Notes: generated by a model not told the origin, from the sequence alone. A DNA stretch of 64,000 nt from Cytophagales bacterium UBA2561 (GCA_002340355.1 DDLX01000043.1:186001-250000); one strand, 5' to 3'; numbered from the stretch's first letter, positions 9,458 through 17,861 are shown. A program made the numbers and translations.

Positions 9458-9486
9458 AAAGCCAAACTCATCAAGAGATTGGCTTT
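9458..9486. terminator. Second hairpin downstream of the atp cluster
   Basis: AAAGCCAA at 9458-9465 pairs with TTGGCTTT at 9479-9486, and an inner CTC/GAG pair closes the loop. It lies between atpG and mutS, 94 bases after the atpG stop, as a probable backup to the stronger hairpin at 9514. Confidence 0.6.
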
Positions 9487-9513
9487 CATGCTCCTATTTT
9501 TGAAAAAACTACT

Positions 9514-9547
9514 AAAAAAGCCATCCTTTGTAAAGAATAGCTTTTTT
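9514..9547 (-). terminator. Terminator of the atp cluster
   Basis: On the minus strand the stem starts with six A-U pairs and GC pairs and contains G-U wobbles that would be C-A mismatches on the plus strand; it ends in a run of six U. It lies 33 bases after the atpG stop codon, so it fits the end of the minus-strand ATP synthase transcript. Confidence 0.75.
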
Positions 9548-9579
9548 GAAATCTATTTAGAAAATTTCTTTTGGCTTAT

Positions 9580-10473
9580 TTATCCTTGTGCTAAGGCTTC
9601 CGCACCACCAACAATTTCGAGAATCTCGTTTGTAATAGCAGCTTGTCGAGAACGGTTGTAAACTAACTTCAATTCTTTGAGTAGTTCACCCGCATTCTCA
9701 GTTGCTTTATCCATTGCTGTCATTCGTGCGCCTTGCTCAGAAGCATTTGACTCTAATAAGGCTCTATAAAACTGAATTTTGAGTGTTTTTGGTAATAAAT
9801 CAGCTACAATTTCAGCTTCATTTGGTTCAAAAATATAGTCTAATTCTATACTTGAACCTGAATCTTCAGAGGCAAATCGGTCTTCCGATAATGGAAGAAA
9901 AGCTTCTTTCCGAATGATTTGAGTAGCTACATTTTTAAACTCATTATACACAATATCTACTGCATCAAACTCTCTATTTAAGAAGCCATCCATTGCGTAT
10001 TCTGCAGCTTTTCGGGCATCTCTAAAATTAAGAGATAAGAATAATTCTACGTAAGTATCATTAACATTATAGTCTCTTCTTCGGAAAAAATCATATCCTT
10101 TCTTGCCCACACACATTAAAGTTACATTACCTTTTTGGTGTTGTTGAGCATATTTTTCTTCAATTAAAGCAAGAGCTGCTTTAGCAATATTAGCATTAAA
10201 CCCTCCGCAAAGCCCTCTATCTGAGGTAACAACAACAATTAGCACATTTTCGACAGGTCGTACTTCGGCAAACTCACTAGACGCATTTCCATCCGTTGCC
10301 GACATTACGTTTGCTAATAGCCTCGAAAGTTTTGCCGCATAAGGTCGCATTTGTATCGTTCGGTCTTGGGCTTTTCTCAGCTTTGCCGCCGCTACCATTT
10401 TCATGGCTTTGGTAATTTGCTGAGTGGACTGCACCGAACTAATTCGATTCCGTACTTCTTTTAAATTCGGCAT
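9580..10473 (-). CDS. atpG: ATP synthase F1 subunit gamma
   Basis: Central rotor shaft of the F1 sector, coupling proton flow through the c-ring to ATP synthesis. The 297 residues fit the family. The N-terminal helix is 'MPNLKEVRNRISSVQSTQQI', followed by 'TKAMKMVAAAKLRKAQ'. The Rossmann-like middle has 'VVVTSDRGLCGGFNANI', and the C-terminal helix has 'SRQAAITNEILEIVGGAEAL'. It is the last gene of the minus-strand atp cluster. atpD (beta) and atpC (epsilon) do not follow, as is usual in Bacteroidota, where they sit in a separate locus. Confidence 0.98.
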   Translation of the reverse strand: MPNLKEVRNRISSVQSTQQITKAMKMVAAAKLRKAQDRTIQMRPYAAKLSRLLANVMSATDGNASSEFAEVRPVENVLIVVVTSDRGLCGGFNANIAKAALALIEEKYAQQHQKGNVTLMCVGKKGYDFFRRRDYNVNDTYVELFLSLNFRDARKAAEYAMDGFLNREFDAVDIVYNEFKNVATQIIRKEAFLPLSEDRFASEDSGSSIELDYIFEPNEAEIVADLLPKTLKIQFYRALLESNASEQGARMTAMDKATENAGELLKELKLVYNRSRQAAITNEILEIVGGAEALAQG

Positions 10474-10565
10474 TTTTCTGGGTTTTTAGGTAAAATCTTA
10501 CATTTAACATTAAGCAAGTCAGATAAATTTATTTTTCAAAATCTATCTGACTGCTCAGGCTGTTA

Positions 10566-12143
10566 TTAACTATATCGTTCGGCAACTTTCCGAGCAACCT
10601 TTCGGAGAACTTCCTGTGCGCTATCCGTCCATTTGCCTTTCGAGATTTCCCCTAAAGTATCTTTATGGTTGGTATTCAATTCACGATTGAGCTCTTCCAT
10701 ATATTCCCGTACTTTTTCTACAGGAACATTATCAATCAAACCTTTAGTTGAAGCGAAAATTTCAGCTACTTGATTTTCAACAGCAACAGGTGAATATTGT
10801 GCTTGTTTCAAAACCTCTAAGTTTCGTTTACCACGCTCAATAGTCAATTTTGTAGCGGCATCCAAATCTGAACCAAATTTCGCGAATGCTTCTAATTCAC
10901 GGAACTGAGCTTGGTCAAGTTTCAATGTACCTGCTACTTTCTTCATCGGCTTAATTTGTGCCGAACCACCTACACGAGATACTGAGATACCTACGTTAAT
11001 CGCAGGTCGGATGCCCGCATTAAAAAGGTTTGTTTCCAAGAAAATCTGTCCGTCTGTAATTGAAATTACATTTGTAGGAATATAGGCAGAAACGTCCCCT
11101 GCTTGTGTCTCAATAATTGGCAATGCTGTTAATGACCCACCACCTTTAACCTTATTTTTAAGTGTAGGAGGCAAATCGTTCATTTCTTGAGCAATATCAT
11201 CTGAATCGTTAATTTTTGCTGCACGCTCTAATAAACGAGAGTGCAAGTAAAAAACGTCCCCAGGATAGGCTTCACGTCCAGGAGGCCTTCGAAGAAGTAA
11301 GGAAACTTCTCTGTAGGCAACAGCTTGCTTTGACAAATCATCATAAATTACAAGTGCAGGTCGTCCTGTATCACGGAAGTATTCCCCAATCGCCGCTCCT
11401 GTAAATGGAGCATAAAATTGCATTGGAGCAGGGTCAGAAGCTGCTGCAGCTACGACTACGGTATAAGGCATTGCTCCACCTTTTTCCAAAGCAGCAACTA
11501 CCTGAGCAATTGTTGAGGCTTTTTGTCCAACCCCAACATAAATACAATAAACAGGCTCACCTCTGTCGTAAAATTCTTTTTGGTTCAGAATAGTATCAAG
11601 TGCTACTGCTGTTTTACCAGTCTGACGGTCTCCAATGATTAACTCCCGTTGTCCTCGTCCAATCGGAATCATGGAATCAATCGCCTTGATACCTGTTTGC
11701 AATGGCTCACTTACAGGCTGTCGGTAGATTACACCAGGTGCTTTTCGTTCGATAGGCATTTCATACAACTCGCCTTTAACAGGTCCTTTTCCGTCAATTG
11801 GATTACCAAGGGTATCAATAATCCGTCCACAAAGTCCATCACCTGCTTTAAGTGAGGCAATTAAACCTGTTCGCTTGACAGAATCGCCTTCTTTTACTTC
11901 TTCGGAGTCCCCCAATAATACGGCACCAACATTGTCTTCTTCGAGGTTAAGAACCATGCCTTTCAGTCCGTTCTCGAATTCAATCAACTCACCCGCTTGG
12001 GCTTGGGTCAAGCCATAAATTCGGGCAACACCGTCCCCGACTTGCAACACTGTTCCGACTTCCTCAAGTTCTGCTTCCGTCTTAAAGTTGGAGAGCTGTT
12101 CCCGAAGAATGGCAGAAACTTCGTCTGGTCTGATTTGAGCCAT
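10566..12143 (-). CDS. atpA: ATP synthase F1 subunit alpha
   Basis: Non-catalytic nucleotide-binding subunit of F1. The 525 residues carry the P-loop 'GDRQTGKT' and the family signature region 'ALVIYDDLSKQAVAYREVSL'. The arginine-finger stretch 'ISVSRVGGSAQ' is also present. The C-terminal helical domain is complete. The gap to atpH (172 bases) is unusually long for an atp operon and contains two hairpins (12184, 12220) and a -7 promoter match (12299), so atpA may have its own leader. atpG follows after 92 bases. Confidence 0.98.
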   Translation of the reverse strand: MAQIRPDEVSAILREQLSNFKTEAELEEVGTVLQVGDGVARIYGLTQAQAGELIEFENGLKGMVLNLEEDNVGAVLLGDSEEVKEGDSVKRTGLIASLKAGDGLCGRIIDTLGNPIDGKGPVKGELYEMPIERKAPGVIYRQPVSEPLQTGIKAIDSMIPIGRGQRELIIGDRQTGKTAVALDTILNQKEFYDRGEPVYCIYVGVGQKASTIAQVVAALEKGGAMPYTVVVAAAASDPAPMQFYAPFTGAAIGEYFRDTGRPALVIYDDLSKQAVAYREVSLLLRRPPGREAYPGDVFYLHSRLLERAAKINDSDDIAQEMNDLPPTLKNKVKGGGSLTALPIIETQAGDVSAYIPTNVISITDGQIFLETNLFNAGIRPAINVGISVSRVGGSAQIKPMKKVAGTLKLDQAQFRELEAFAKFGSDLDAATKLTIERGKRNLEVLKQAQYSPVAVENQVAEIFASTKGLIDNVPVEKVREYMEELNRELNTNHKDTLGEISKGKWTDSAQEVLRKVARKVAERYS

Positions 12144-12183
12144 TTCTGATATATATTTTTTAAATTTTCACCAAAAGAGTTAA

Positions 12184-12203
12184 GATTGTAATCTGATACA
12201 ATC
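12184..12203 (-). promoter_or_regulatory. Hairpin A in the atpA leader
   Basis: GATTGTA at 12184-12190 pairs with TACAATC at 12197-12203. It lies 41 bases before the atpA start codon and may be part of a folded leader together with the hairpin at 12220. Confidence 0.4.
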
Positions 12204-12219
12204 ACTTAGTAATTTTTAG

Positions 12220-12246
12220 AATCATTCAACACAAAGTTGAACGATT
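12220..12246 (-). promoter_or_regulatory. Hairpin B in the atpA leader
   Basis: On the minus strand an 11-base-pair stem forms (AATCGTTCAAC with GTTGAATGATT, loop TTTGT). It uses a G-U wobble that would be an A-C mismatch on the plus strand, so the structure belongs to the atp transcript. No U-run follows, so it is not a simple terminator; it could be a processing site or translational control. Confidence 0.5.
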
Positions 12247-12298
12247 TCTTTATATTTTGTAAATCCATTTCCTTCGAAAAGAATAGGATTACTTAATT

Positions 12299-12306
12299 CA
12301 AATATA
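12299..12306 (-). promoter_or_regulatory. Candidate -7 element upstream of atpA
   Basis: It reads TATATTTG on the minus strand, matching TAnnTTTG, just past the atpH stop codon. If used, the atpA leader would be about 150 bases and include both hairpins. Confidence 0.35.
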
Positions 12307-12315
12307 GCACAAGAC

Positions 12316-12852
12316 TTAGGCTTCGAAAGTTCTTCTCAAGGTCTGTAATTTTGTTTTTACAGATGCATCAATTTGCTTATCGGCTACTTGAAGTACATAG
12401 CCTCCAATAATTTTGGAATCTACCTTTTCGTTTAATTCGACCTTTTTTCCTGAAATTTTTTGAATCATACTTTGGAACTCACTACGTAAGCTGTTATCCA
12501 ATGGTATAGCAGTAGTTACTGTAGCACTTTCTACTCCTTTCAAAACGTTGTATTGACGATGCACTTCCTGAGAAATAGAATACAACAAAGGCTCTCGATT
12601 TTTTCGAGAAACAATTTCCATGAAAAGCATCGAAACCTGAGAAAAGGAACTGCCAAAAATGGCTTTAATAGCATTTAATTTTTTATCACTAGTGATAATT
12701 GGATTTTTGAGCATCAGGCGCAAATCACGACTTTCCTGACAAGTTTTCTCAAAAAGATGTAAATCGTTATGAACATCTTCCAAGATACTTTTTTCTTGGG
12801 CAAGCTCAATTAACGATTTAGCATATCGAGAAGCTACTCTGACTTCAGACAT
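12316..12852 (-). CDS. atpH: ATP synthase F1 subunit delta
   Basis: Stator subunit joining the F1 alpha ring to the b-subunit stalk. The 178 residues have the family's N-terminal helical bundle (start 'MSEVRVASRYAKSLIELAQE') and the C-terminal motif 'VDSKIIGGYVLQVADKQIDASVKTKLQTL', described here as the 'GGYVLQV...D-S' segment near residues 145-170. It lies 26 bases downstream of atpF, between atpF and atpA, the standard order. Confidence 0.95.
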   Translation of the reverse strand: MSEVRVASRYAKSLIELAQEKSILEDVHNDLHLFEKTCQESRDLRLMLKNPIITSDKKLNAIKAIFGSSFSQVSMLFMEIVSRKNREPLLYSISQEVHRQYNVLKGVESATVTTAIPLDNSLRSEFQSMIQKISGKKVELNEKVDSKIIGGYVLQVADKQIDASVKTKLQTLRRTFEA

Positions 12853-12878
12853 GGGCTTAACTTTTTAAGGTTTAAAAC

Positions 12879-13373
12879 TTAGTTTAACTTGTTTTCCGCC
12901 ATGAATTTTGTTACAAGCGTTTTCTGAGAAGCATCATCTTTGAGTTGCTCTCGAATTACTTTCTCAGCAATTGTTAAAGATAATTGAGCCACTTCTTTCT
13001 TTACTTCTTTCAAAGCGGAATTCTTTTCAGCTTGAATTTCGTCTTGTGCCGCTTTTAAAATTCGGTTACTTTCTGAAGTAGCTTTTTCTGAAGCTTCTGA
13101 AATAATACGATCTGCTTCCTTTTTAGCATCTTTCAAGATTTTATCTTTTTCAGACTGTGCTTCTTTCAAAAGAGCTTGATTGTTTGCTTGCAATTTTGCC
13201 ATTTCTGATTTTGCCTCTTCTGCTGATTTTAAGGCTTTATCAATGGACTCATTACGGGCATTCACCGCCGCAAGAATAGGACTCCATGCAAACTTGCTCA
13301 ATAAGAAAATGACGATTACAAAAATTAGGGTTGTCCAAAATATAAGACCTATCCCCGGGGTAGCCAATTCCAT
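12879..13373 (-). CDS. atpF: ATP synthase F0 subunit b
   Basis: Peripheral stalk subunit. The 164 residues have one N-terminal membrane helix ('IGLIFWTTLIFVIVIFLLSKF', within residues 8-28). A long charged coiled coil rich in Glu, Lys and Ala follows to the end. It starts 145 bases after atpE, an intergenic stretch that holds a strong hairpin terminator and a -7 promoter match, so atpF-H-A-G could be transcribed separately from atpB-E. Confidence 0.95.
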   Translation of the reverse strand: MELATPGIGLIFWTTLIFVIVIFLLSKFAWSPILAAVNARNESIDKALKSAEEAKSEMAKLQANNQALLKEAQSEKDKILKDAKKEADRIISEASEKATSESNRILKAAQDEIQAEKNSALKEVKKEVAQLSLTIAEKVIREQLKDDASQKTLVTKFMAENKLN

Positions 13374-13468
13374 GTTCGTAATTCGGTTTTATGTTATTAA
13401 AATAAAGTAGTTTAATTAGAAAAAGGGAAGAATATCAAAAAGACAAACACTAAATTATATTTCACTTT

Positions 13469-13476
13469 CAAACATA
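13469..13476 (-). promoter_or_regulatory. Candidate -7 element for atpF-H-A-G
   Basis: It reads TATGTTTG on the minus strand (TAnnTTTG) and overlaps the U-run of the terminator behind atpE. The predicted start lies about 90 bases before atpF. The possible -33 element is TTA rather than TTG. Confidence 0.4.
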
Positions 13477-13482
13477 AAAAAT

Positions 13483-13509
13483 ATCTCGGATAGCTAACCC
13501 ATCCGAGAT
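13483..13509 (-). terminator. Intrinsic terminator between atpE and atpF
   Basis: ATCTCGGAT at 13483-13491 pairs perfectly with ATCCGAGAT at 13501-13509. On the minus strand a run of six U follows directly. T-runs flank both sides, so it could work in either direction, but only the minus strand has a gene entering it (atpE). Confidence 0.75.
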
Positions 13510-13518
13510 TCATTTTTT

Positions 13519-13770
13519 TTAGACATTCCCTGCAATCAAGAAACAGACTGCAATAGCGAAAAGTGCTGCACCCTCTACCAAGGCTGCTGCAATCAACATT
13601 GCTGTTTGAATCTGACCTGCCGCCTCAGGTTGACGCGCCATACCTTCCATAGCACTACCACCGATTCGACCAATACCCATACCTGCTCCCATTACAGCAA
13701 GTCCAGCACCAACACCAGCACCTAATGAGCTGATGTTACCGACTAATTCTAATAATACATTAGAGAACAT
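13519..13770 (-). CDS. atpE: ATP synthase F0 subunit c
   Basis: Proton-carrying rotor ring subunit. The 83 residues form two membrane helices joined by the polar loop 'ARQPEAAGQIQ'. The ion-binding carboxylate is the Glu in helix 2 ('ALVEGAALFAIAV'). The first helix is glycine-rich ('GAGVGAGLAVMGAGMGIG'), as in all c-subunits. A terminator directly behind the gene may help produce extra c-subunit message relative to the rest of the cluster. Confidence 0.97.
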   Translation of the reverse strand: MFSNVLLELVGNISSLGAGVGAGLAVMGAGMGIGRIGGSAMEGMARQPEAAGQIQTAMLIAAALVEGAALFAIAVCFLIAGNV

Positions 13771-13856
13771 TTCAAATATAATTTAGATGTAAAAAATGCT
13801 TAAAAAACAATATATAATTACGCCTATCAAATTAAAAACTTGATAGACTTGAATTT

Positions 13857-14897
13857 CTAATGATGGTCGTGTTCAGCAACTGCTAAACCAATAAATAATG
13901 CTGTTAAAAGTGTGAAAATATATGACTGTAATGCTGCAACAAATAACTCTAAGAAGTTCATTACAATTACGAATGCTGTTACAGGAATTCCCACAGCAAC
14001 ACTTTTGAAGATGAAAATAAAACTTAATAAACTCAAGATAATAATGTGTCCTGCAGTAATGTTCGCTAAAAGACGAACCATCAAAGCAAAGGGCTTTGTA
14101 AAAATACCAATAATTTCTACAGGTAACATGATAACGCGCAATGGAAGTGGAACACCTGGTGTCCAGAGAATGTGCATCCAGTAATCTTTATTACCTGAGA
14201 TATTAGTGATAATCAGGGTGAAAAGAGCTAATGTCATTGTAAAAGCAATATTTCCAGAAGCATTTGCACCCGTAGGAATTAACCCTAATAAGTTGTTAAT
14301 CCAGATAAAAAAGAAAAGTGTTAATAAATAAGGTAGGTAGATTTTATATTTTTTCTCACCAATGTTAGGAATGGCAATATCATCTCGAATAAATAAAATG
14401 AGTGGCTCCATAAATGATTGTAAACCTTTTGGAGCTTGTCCTTCTCGGTTTCTATAAGAACCTGCTACACTTGTAAAAATTAAAATAATGATAGCAGCAC
14501 CAAGCATCATTGAAGCAACATTCTTTGTAACTGATAAATCAACGACTGACTTTCCACTTGCTTCTTCAATATGCTCGTGATGAATTGAATATTTTCGGTC
14601 TCCTTTTTCAACAATAGCTGTTCCATGTTGAAACTCACTCGAAAGAAAAACATCAAAGTTTCCTTCTGTATAAAGGATAACAGGCAACGGAATACTGACA
14701 GGGTGTCCATCAATATCTGCAATATGCCACTCATGCGAGTCACCAATATGGTGCATAATTAAGTCCTTGGCACTAAATTCAGACGACTTTTTGCCTTCGG
14801 CATGGTCATCATGTCCGTGTCCGTCTTCAGCAAAAAGGGAAAAGACACTAAAAAATAGGGTTAAGCTGAAAATAGCGTAGAAGTTATATTTTTTCAT
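13857..14897 (-). CDS. atpB: ATP synthase F0 subunit a
   Basis: Proton channel subunit facing the c-ring. I choose the ATG at 14897 (346 residues) because it gives a clean signal-like N-terminus ('MKKYNFYAIFSLTLFFSVFS') followed by the His/Asp-rich 'EDGHGHDDHAEG'. A much longer in-frame extension would overlap the upstream gene. The long, histidine-rich periplasmic N-terminus is a Bacteroidota feature. The essential arginine is in 'LMVRLLANITAGHII', and five or so membrane helices follow. The start overlaps the upstream 134-residue gene by 14 bases, showing translational coupling. Confidence 0.95.
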   Translation of the reverse strand: MKKYNFYAIFSLTLFFSVFSLFAEDGHGHDDHAEGKKSSEFSAKDLIMHHIGDSHEWHIADIDGHPVSIPLPVILYTEGNFDVFLSSEFQHGTAIVEKGDRKYSIHHEHIEEASGKSVVDLSVTKNVASMMLGAAIIILIFTSVAGSYRNREGQAPKGLQSFMEPLILFIRDDIAIPNIGEKKYKIYLPYLLTLFFFIWINNLLGLIPTGANASGNIAFTMTLALFTLIITNISGNKDYWMHILWTPGVPLPLRVIMLPVEIIGIFTKPFALMVRLLANITAGHIIILSLLSFIFIFKSVAVGIPVTAFVIVMNFLELFVAALQSYIFTLLTALFIGLAVAEHDHH

Positions 14898-15288
14898 GGG
14901 TATTAGTACTTCCTTGTTTTTGGCGCAATTTAGATAACTGTATCCGAATTTCAAACCCCGTGAAGAGGAAATATAAAATAAAAAACGTAAAAGTGAATAA
15001 ATATTGATTTTCGCTGAAATTATAGTAATAACCAAATAAAATTCCCGCTGAAAGTAAAAGACGAACCGCTACGGAAGACATCGTATAGTTATAAAAATCA
15101 TACGCATCCCCTTTCGTACCTCTGTTCATTAATAAATTTGTGAGAAATGTAATGCCAATAAAATAGGCTAAGATAATCCATGTAAACCCAACAATCCAAC
15201 TCGGAAAAATCACATAAACACCTAATACACCCAGTGTAACTAAACACGAAAAAATGAGCAAGTCTCGATATGAATTTTTTGTTTTCAA
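14884..15288 (-). CDS. Small membrane protein of the atp cluster (unknown)
   Basis: A 134-residue protein with about four predicted membrane helices ('LLIFSCLVTLGVLGVYVIF', 'IVGFTWIILAYFIGITFL' and two more) and a basic C-terminus. It begins at a TTG because an in-frame stop lies immediately before it and no early ATG exists. Its position between AtpZ and AtpB and its size suggest an AtpI-like assembly role, which is inference. It overlaps atpB by 14 bases, so it is clearly part of the operon. Confidence 0.75.
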   Translation of the reverse strand: MKTKNSYRDLLIFSCLVTLGVLGVYVIFPSWIVGFTWIILAYFIGITFLTNLLMNRGTKGDAYDFYNYTMSSVAVRLLLSAGILFGYYYNFSENQYLFTFTFFILYFLFTGFEIRIQLSKLRQKQGSTNTHEKI

Positions 15289-15313
15289 ATTAGATACAAA
15301 AATAGGTTTTACA

Positions 15314-15538
15314 CTACAGATTTTTAATACGCTTTAATAAAATAAAAATGGAAATAGCCACACCTACTAACATCATTACAAGCACCAAGATAGGCGTCTC
15401 ATTTTTGACATAATCATCGGCAATATCGCCTACCCATGCTCCTAAAAAAATGACAATTATCATTTCTATAGCAATACCTGAAAAAATCAAGTATTTTCTA
15501 ATTGGCTTTTGGTGCGGTTTTTCCTCTTGGGGACTCAT
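15314..15538 (-). CDS. AtpZ/AtpI family F0F1 ATP synthase-associated protein
   Basis: A 75-residue protein from the ATG at 15538 with two membrane helices ('LIFSGIAIEMIIVIFLGAWVG' region and 'ILVLVMMLVGVAISIFILL') separated by 'DIADDYVKNET'. This is the usual AtpZ layout, and such proteins precede F0 genes in many genomes. They have been linked to c-ring assembly or to Mg/Ca uptake. The start lies 41 bases inside the 3' end of the bactofilin gene in another frame, which ties the two genes into one transcript. Confidence 0.8.
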   Translation of the reverse strand: MSPQEEKPHQKPIRKYLIFSGIAIEMIIVIFLGAWVGDIADDYVKNETPILVLVMMLVGVAISIFILLKRIKNL

Positions 15539-15965
15539 TACGTTTTTGGTTTCCTGAGCCTTTTGAGCCTTCGCCCATATAACAAGCTCCTTCAAAAATC
15601 GCCCCTTCGTCAATCACCAAGCGTTTAGTGCGAATATCTCCCGTCACCTTAGCCGTTGATTTGAGTTCAAGCCGTTGTTTAATTTGTAAATTTCCTGTTA
15701 CTTTTCCTTCAATATCTGCATTTTCAGCAATGATATCTCCTTCAACAGAGGATTCAGCTCCCATTACGAGCTTGCCTTTTGCTTGGATATTTCCTTTCAA
15801 AACTCCATCAATCCGAATACTTCCTTCGGTTTCGATGTCTCCTTTAATGGTTGTTCCTACACCAATAATATTTCGAACATCGCTTCCTTTAGAAGTCGGT
15901 GAGCTTGATGAGATGGGTGCAGAACTACCTGAGCTTTTTTGGTCTTTGCGATTAAACATGCCCAT
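15498..15965 (-). CDS. Bactofilin (polymer-forming cytoskeletal protein)
   Basis: A 155-residue bactofilin. A disordered Ser-rich N-terminus is followed by a right-handed beta-helix core of short repeats (for example 'GTTIKGDIETEGSIRIDG', 'GDIIAENADIEGKVTGN'), then a basic tail. Bactofilins form nucleotide-free filaments at the inner membrane and often guide peptidoglycan enzymes. The gene directly follows an M23 endopeptidase gene, a pairing seen in many bacteria and consistent with local cell-wall remodelling. Its 3' end overlaps the AtpZ gene. Confidence 0.93.
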   Translation of the reverse strand: MGMFNRKDQKSSGSSAPISSSSPTSKGSDVRNIIGVGTTIKGDIETEGSIRIDGVLKGNIQAKGKLVMGAESSVEGDIIAENADIEGKVTGNLQIKQRLELKSTAKVTGDIRTKRLVIDEGAIFEGACYMGEGSKGSGNQKRNESPRGKTAPKAN

Positions 15966-16031
15966 TTAACATTATATTTTTGATAATCAGCCTTTTTCAA
16001 GTTTTTAATCTTGATGGCTAAAATTTTAAAC

Positions 16032-16871
16032 TTAGAATGAAATAAAATTTGCAGGGTCAATCGGAGTCCCATTATACCATAATTCAAAGTGTAAATGAGG
16101 TCCATCTGTATATTCCCCTGAATTGCCAATTACTGCAATAATATCTCCTGCCTTAACTATATCCCCCACTTCTTTATGCAATATAGCATTATGTTTATAG
16201 TAAGAAACCAATTGATTTTTATGCTGGATTCCAATCACATAGCCTGAATCTTGTGTCCATGAGGCAAAAATAACTGTTCCATCGGCAATACTTTTGATTG
16301 GTTCATTTTTTTTAGCGACAATATCTACACCGTAATGTTTTTCTTTGGCTTTAAATCCTCGTGAAACCACTCCATCCAAAGGTTGGAACAATAATAAAGA
16401 CTGAATATCTTCGGTTTCATTTAGGCTGGTAAGGTCAGATTCTCCACCTTCAAACTCTTGACGCAATTGTGTTTCGGTTGGATGACGATATAATAACTTT
16501 TTTTCATCAGGTTCAATCTTATGGGTGGGTTTTTTCAAATCAGCAGAATCTATAATAATTTCTCCTGCCATTGATTTTTTAAAATTAGCCAAATAATTCT
16601 CCTGATTACTTAGTTCTTGTTGTAATTGCTCTACTTGAGTTAATAAAGCGAAATACTGGTCACGTTCAATATTCTTGCCACCATATACAAAAAAAGTATT
16701 CACAACAATTAAACTAATGCCAAATGAAAATAACAGGAATGCAAAAACCAATACAATGAATCGTGCTGAAGTAAATGGAACGGTAAATTTCTCCGCAAAA
16801 GTATCTTCTTCACGAACAATTAATAAAAAGCGACGAGATAATTGGTCTGTAATATTTCTTTTGGCTTTCAC
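16032..16871 (-). CDS. M23-family peptidoglycan endopeptidase, membrane-anchored
   Basis: A 279-residue LytM-type zinc peptidase predicted to cut peptide cross-links. It has a cytosolic N-terminus ('RRFLLIVREEDTFAEKF'), one membrane helix near residues 33-55, a short coiled coil ('YFALLTQVEQLQQELSNQEN'), then the M23 domain. The zinc ligands are in 'HYGVDIVAK' and 'GPHLHFELWYNG', and all are present. The start is a GTG at 16871; no alternative start lies before the membrane helix. With the bactofilin gene 66 bases downstream it likely forms a cytoskeleton-hydrolase pair. Confidence 0.92.
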   Translation of the reverse strand: MKAKRNITDQLSRRFLLIVREEDTFAEKFTVPFTSARFIVLVFAFLLFSFGISLIVVNTFFVYGGKNIERDQYFALLTQVEQLQQELSNQENYLANFKKSMAGEIIIDSADLKKPTHKIEPDEKKLLYRHPTETQLRQEFEGGESDLTSLNETEDIQSLLLFQPLDGVVSRGFKAKEKHYGVDIVAKKNEPIKSIADGTVIFASWTQDSGYVIGIQHKNQLVSYYKHNAILHKEVGDIVKAGDIIAVIGNSGEYTDGPHLHFELWYNGTPIDPANFISF

Positions 16872-16885
16872 GTCTTTTGATTTTG

Positions 16886-16915
16886 AGGTTCAAGGCTCTA
16901 CTCTAAATTGAACCT
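16886..16915. repeat. Inverted repeat between divergent genes
   Basis: AGGTTCAA at 16886-16893 pairs with TTGAACCT at 16908-16915. It lies 15 bases upstream of the M23 gene and could be an operator or leader stem for either divergent transcript. Confidence 0.35.
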
Positions 16916-17085
16916 TCTCGAATAAATAACAAAGATGACAAAAACAAGCGAAGAAATAAAATGAATCAAACGTTAAATTTATTTTCAAGACAAAAATAGT
17001 CCTAAAGTTTAAGTTTACGATTACATTTTTTATTTTTAAGACGTTAGCCTAAGACTCTTAATATTCTAATCATTTACCTAATAAT

Positions 17086-17784
17086 ATGTTATCTGAATTA
17101 TTTGCTGATTTTATATCTTTAATTTTTCCTGAGTATTGTTTGGGTTGTCATGCACCGCTTATGAAAGGTGAAACTACGATTTGTACTCGGTGTCGTGTTG
17201 ATTTACCCAAAACAGACTTTCACAAAGACCCTGATAATTTGATGCATCAAAAGTTTTGGGGTTTGATAGAAATTGAATATGCCTTCGCTTTTCTAAAGTT
17301 TATCAAAGGAGGCATCGTTCAGAAACTTTTACATCAACTCAAATATTATGGGCAGGAAGATATAGGAGAATTACTGGGGAAATTGTACGGCATTACTTTG
17401 AAAAAAGAAGGTTTTGCAAAGAAATTTGATGTAATATTACCTGTTCCTTTACATTCAAATCGACTAAAACAACGGGGATATAATCAGTGTGATGCCATTG
17501 CTAGAGGAATTGCCGAGGGACTTGAAATTGAAATGAATACCAAAATTTTAGAGCGTATTATAGCCAATATTTCACAAACTAAAACTCAAAATCTACACGA
17601 ACGCCGAGAGAATGTGAAAGGTATTTTTGCTATTACTCAACCTGAATTACTTCAAAATAAAAGAGTTTTATTAGTGGATGATGTGATCACGACAGGTTCT
17701 ACACTAGAAGCTTGTGCCGTCCCTATTTTTGAAGCCAACTGTAAATCCTTGAGTATCGCTACGATAGCCATAACAACAAACTAA
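17086..17784 (+). CDS. comF: ComF family phosphoribosyltransferase-like protein
   Basis: A 232-residue ComF protein of the type needed for DNA uptake in competent bacteria; its exact chemistry is unsettled. An N-terminal four-cysteine zinc knuckle (CLGC and CTRC, residues about 20-40) precedes a type I phosphoribosyltransferase fold. The PRPP-binding loop is 'RVLLVDDVITTGSTLEAC' near residue 205, and 'VILPVPLHSNRLKQRGYNQ' marks the substrate region. It stands alone upstream of recN with a 162-base gap. Confidence 0.92.
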   Translation: MLSELFADFISLIFPEYCLGCHAPLMKGETTICTRCRVDLPKTDFHKDPDNLMHQKFWGLIEIEYAFAFLKFIKGGIVQKLLHQLKYYGQEDIGELLGKLYGITLKKEGFAKKFDVILPVPLHSNRLKQRGYNQCDAIARGIAEGLEIEMNTKILERIIANISQTKTQNLHERRENVKGIFAITQPELLQNKRVLLVDDVITTGSTLEACAVPIFEANCKSLSIATIAITTN

Positions 17785-17832
17785 AACTCAAATTTTTAAG
17801 ATTGCATTCTTGTTTTTTCCTCCAAAAATAGT

Positions 17833-17861
17833 TTGTGACTCCTGCCAGATTTGTAGATTTG
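17833..17861 (+). promoter_or_regulatory. Candidate promoter for recN
   Basis: TTG at 17833-17835 lies 18 bases before TAGATTTG at 17854-17861, close to the Bacteroidota layout TTG-N19-TAnnTTTG. The leader to recN would be about 80 bases. No LexA-type site was recognised. Confidence 0.45.

Noticed and set aside
11216..11855. Three successive plus-strand open frames opposite atpA
   Set aside because: They are antisense shadows of a highly conserved gene, with no family features and no start signals.
14898..15035. 46-codon N-terminal extension of atpB
   Set aside because: It lies inside the upstream membrane-protein gene and would destroy the signal-like N-terminus that begins at 14897.
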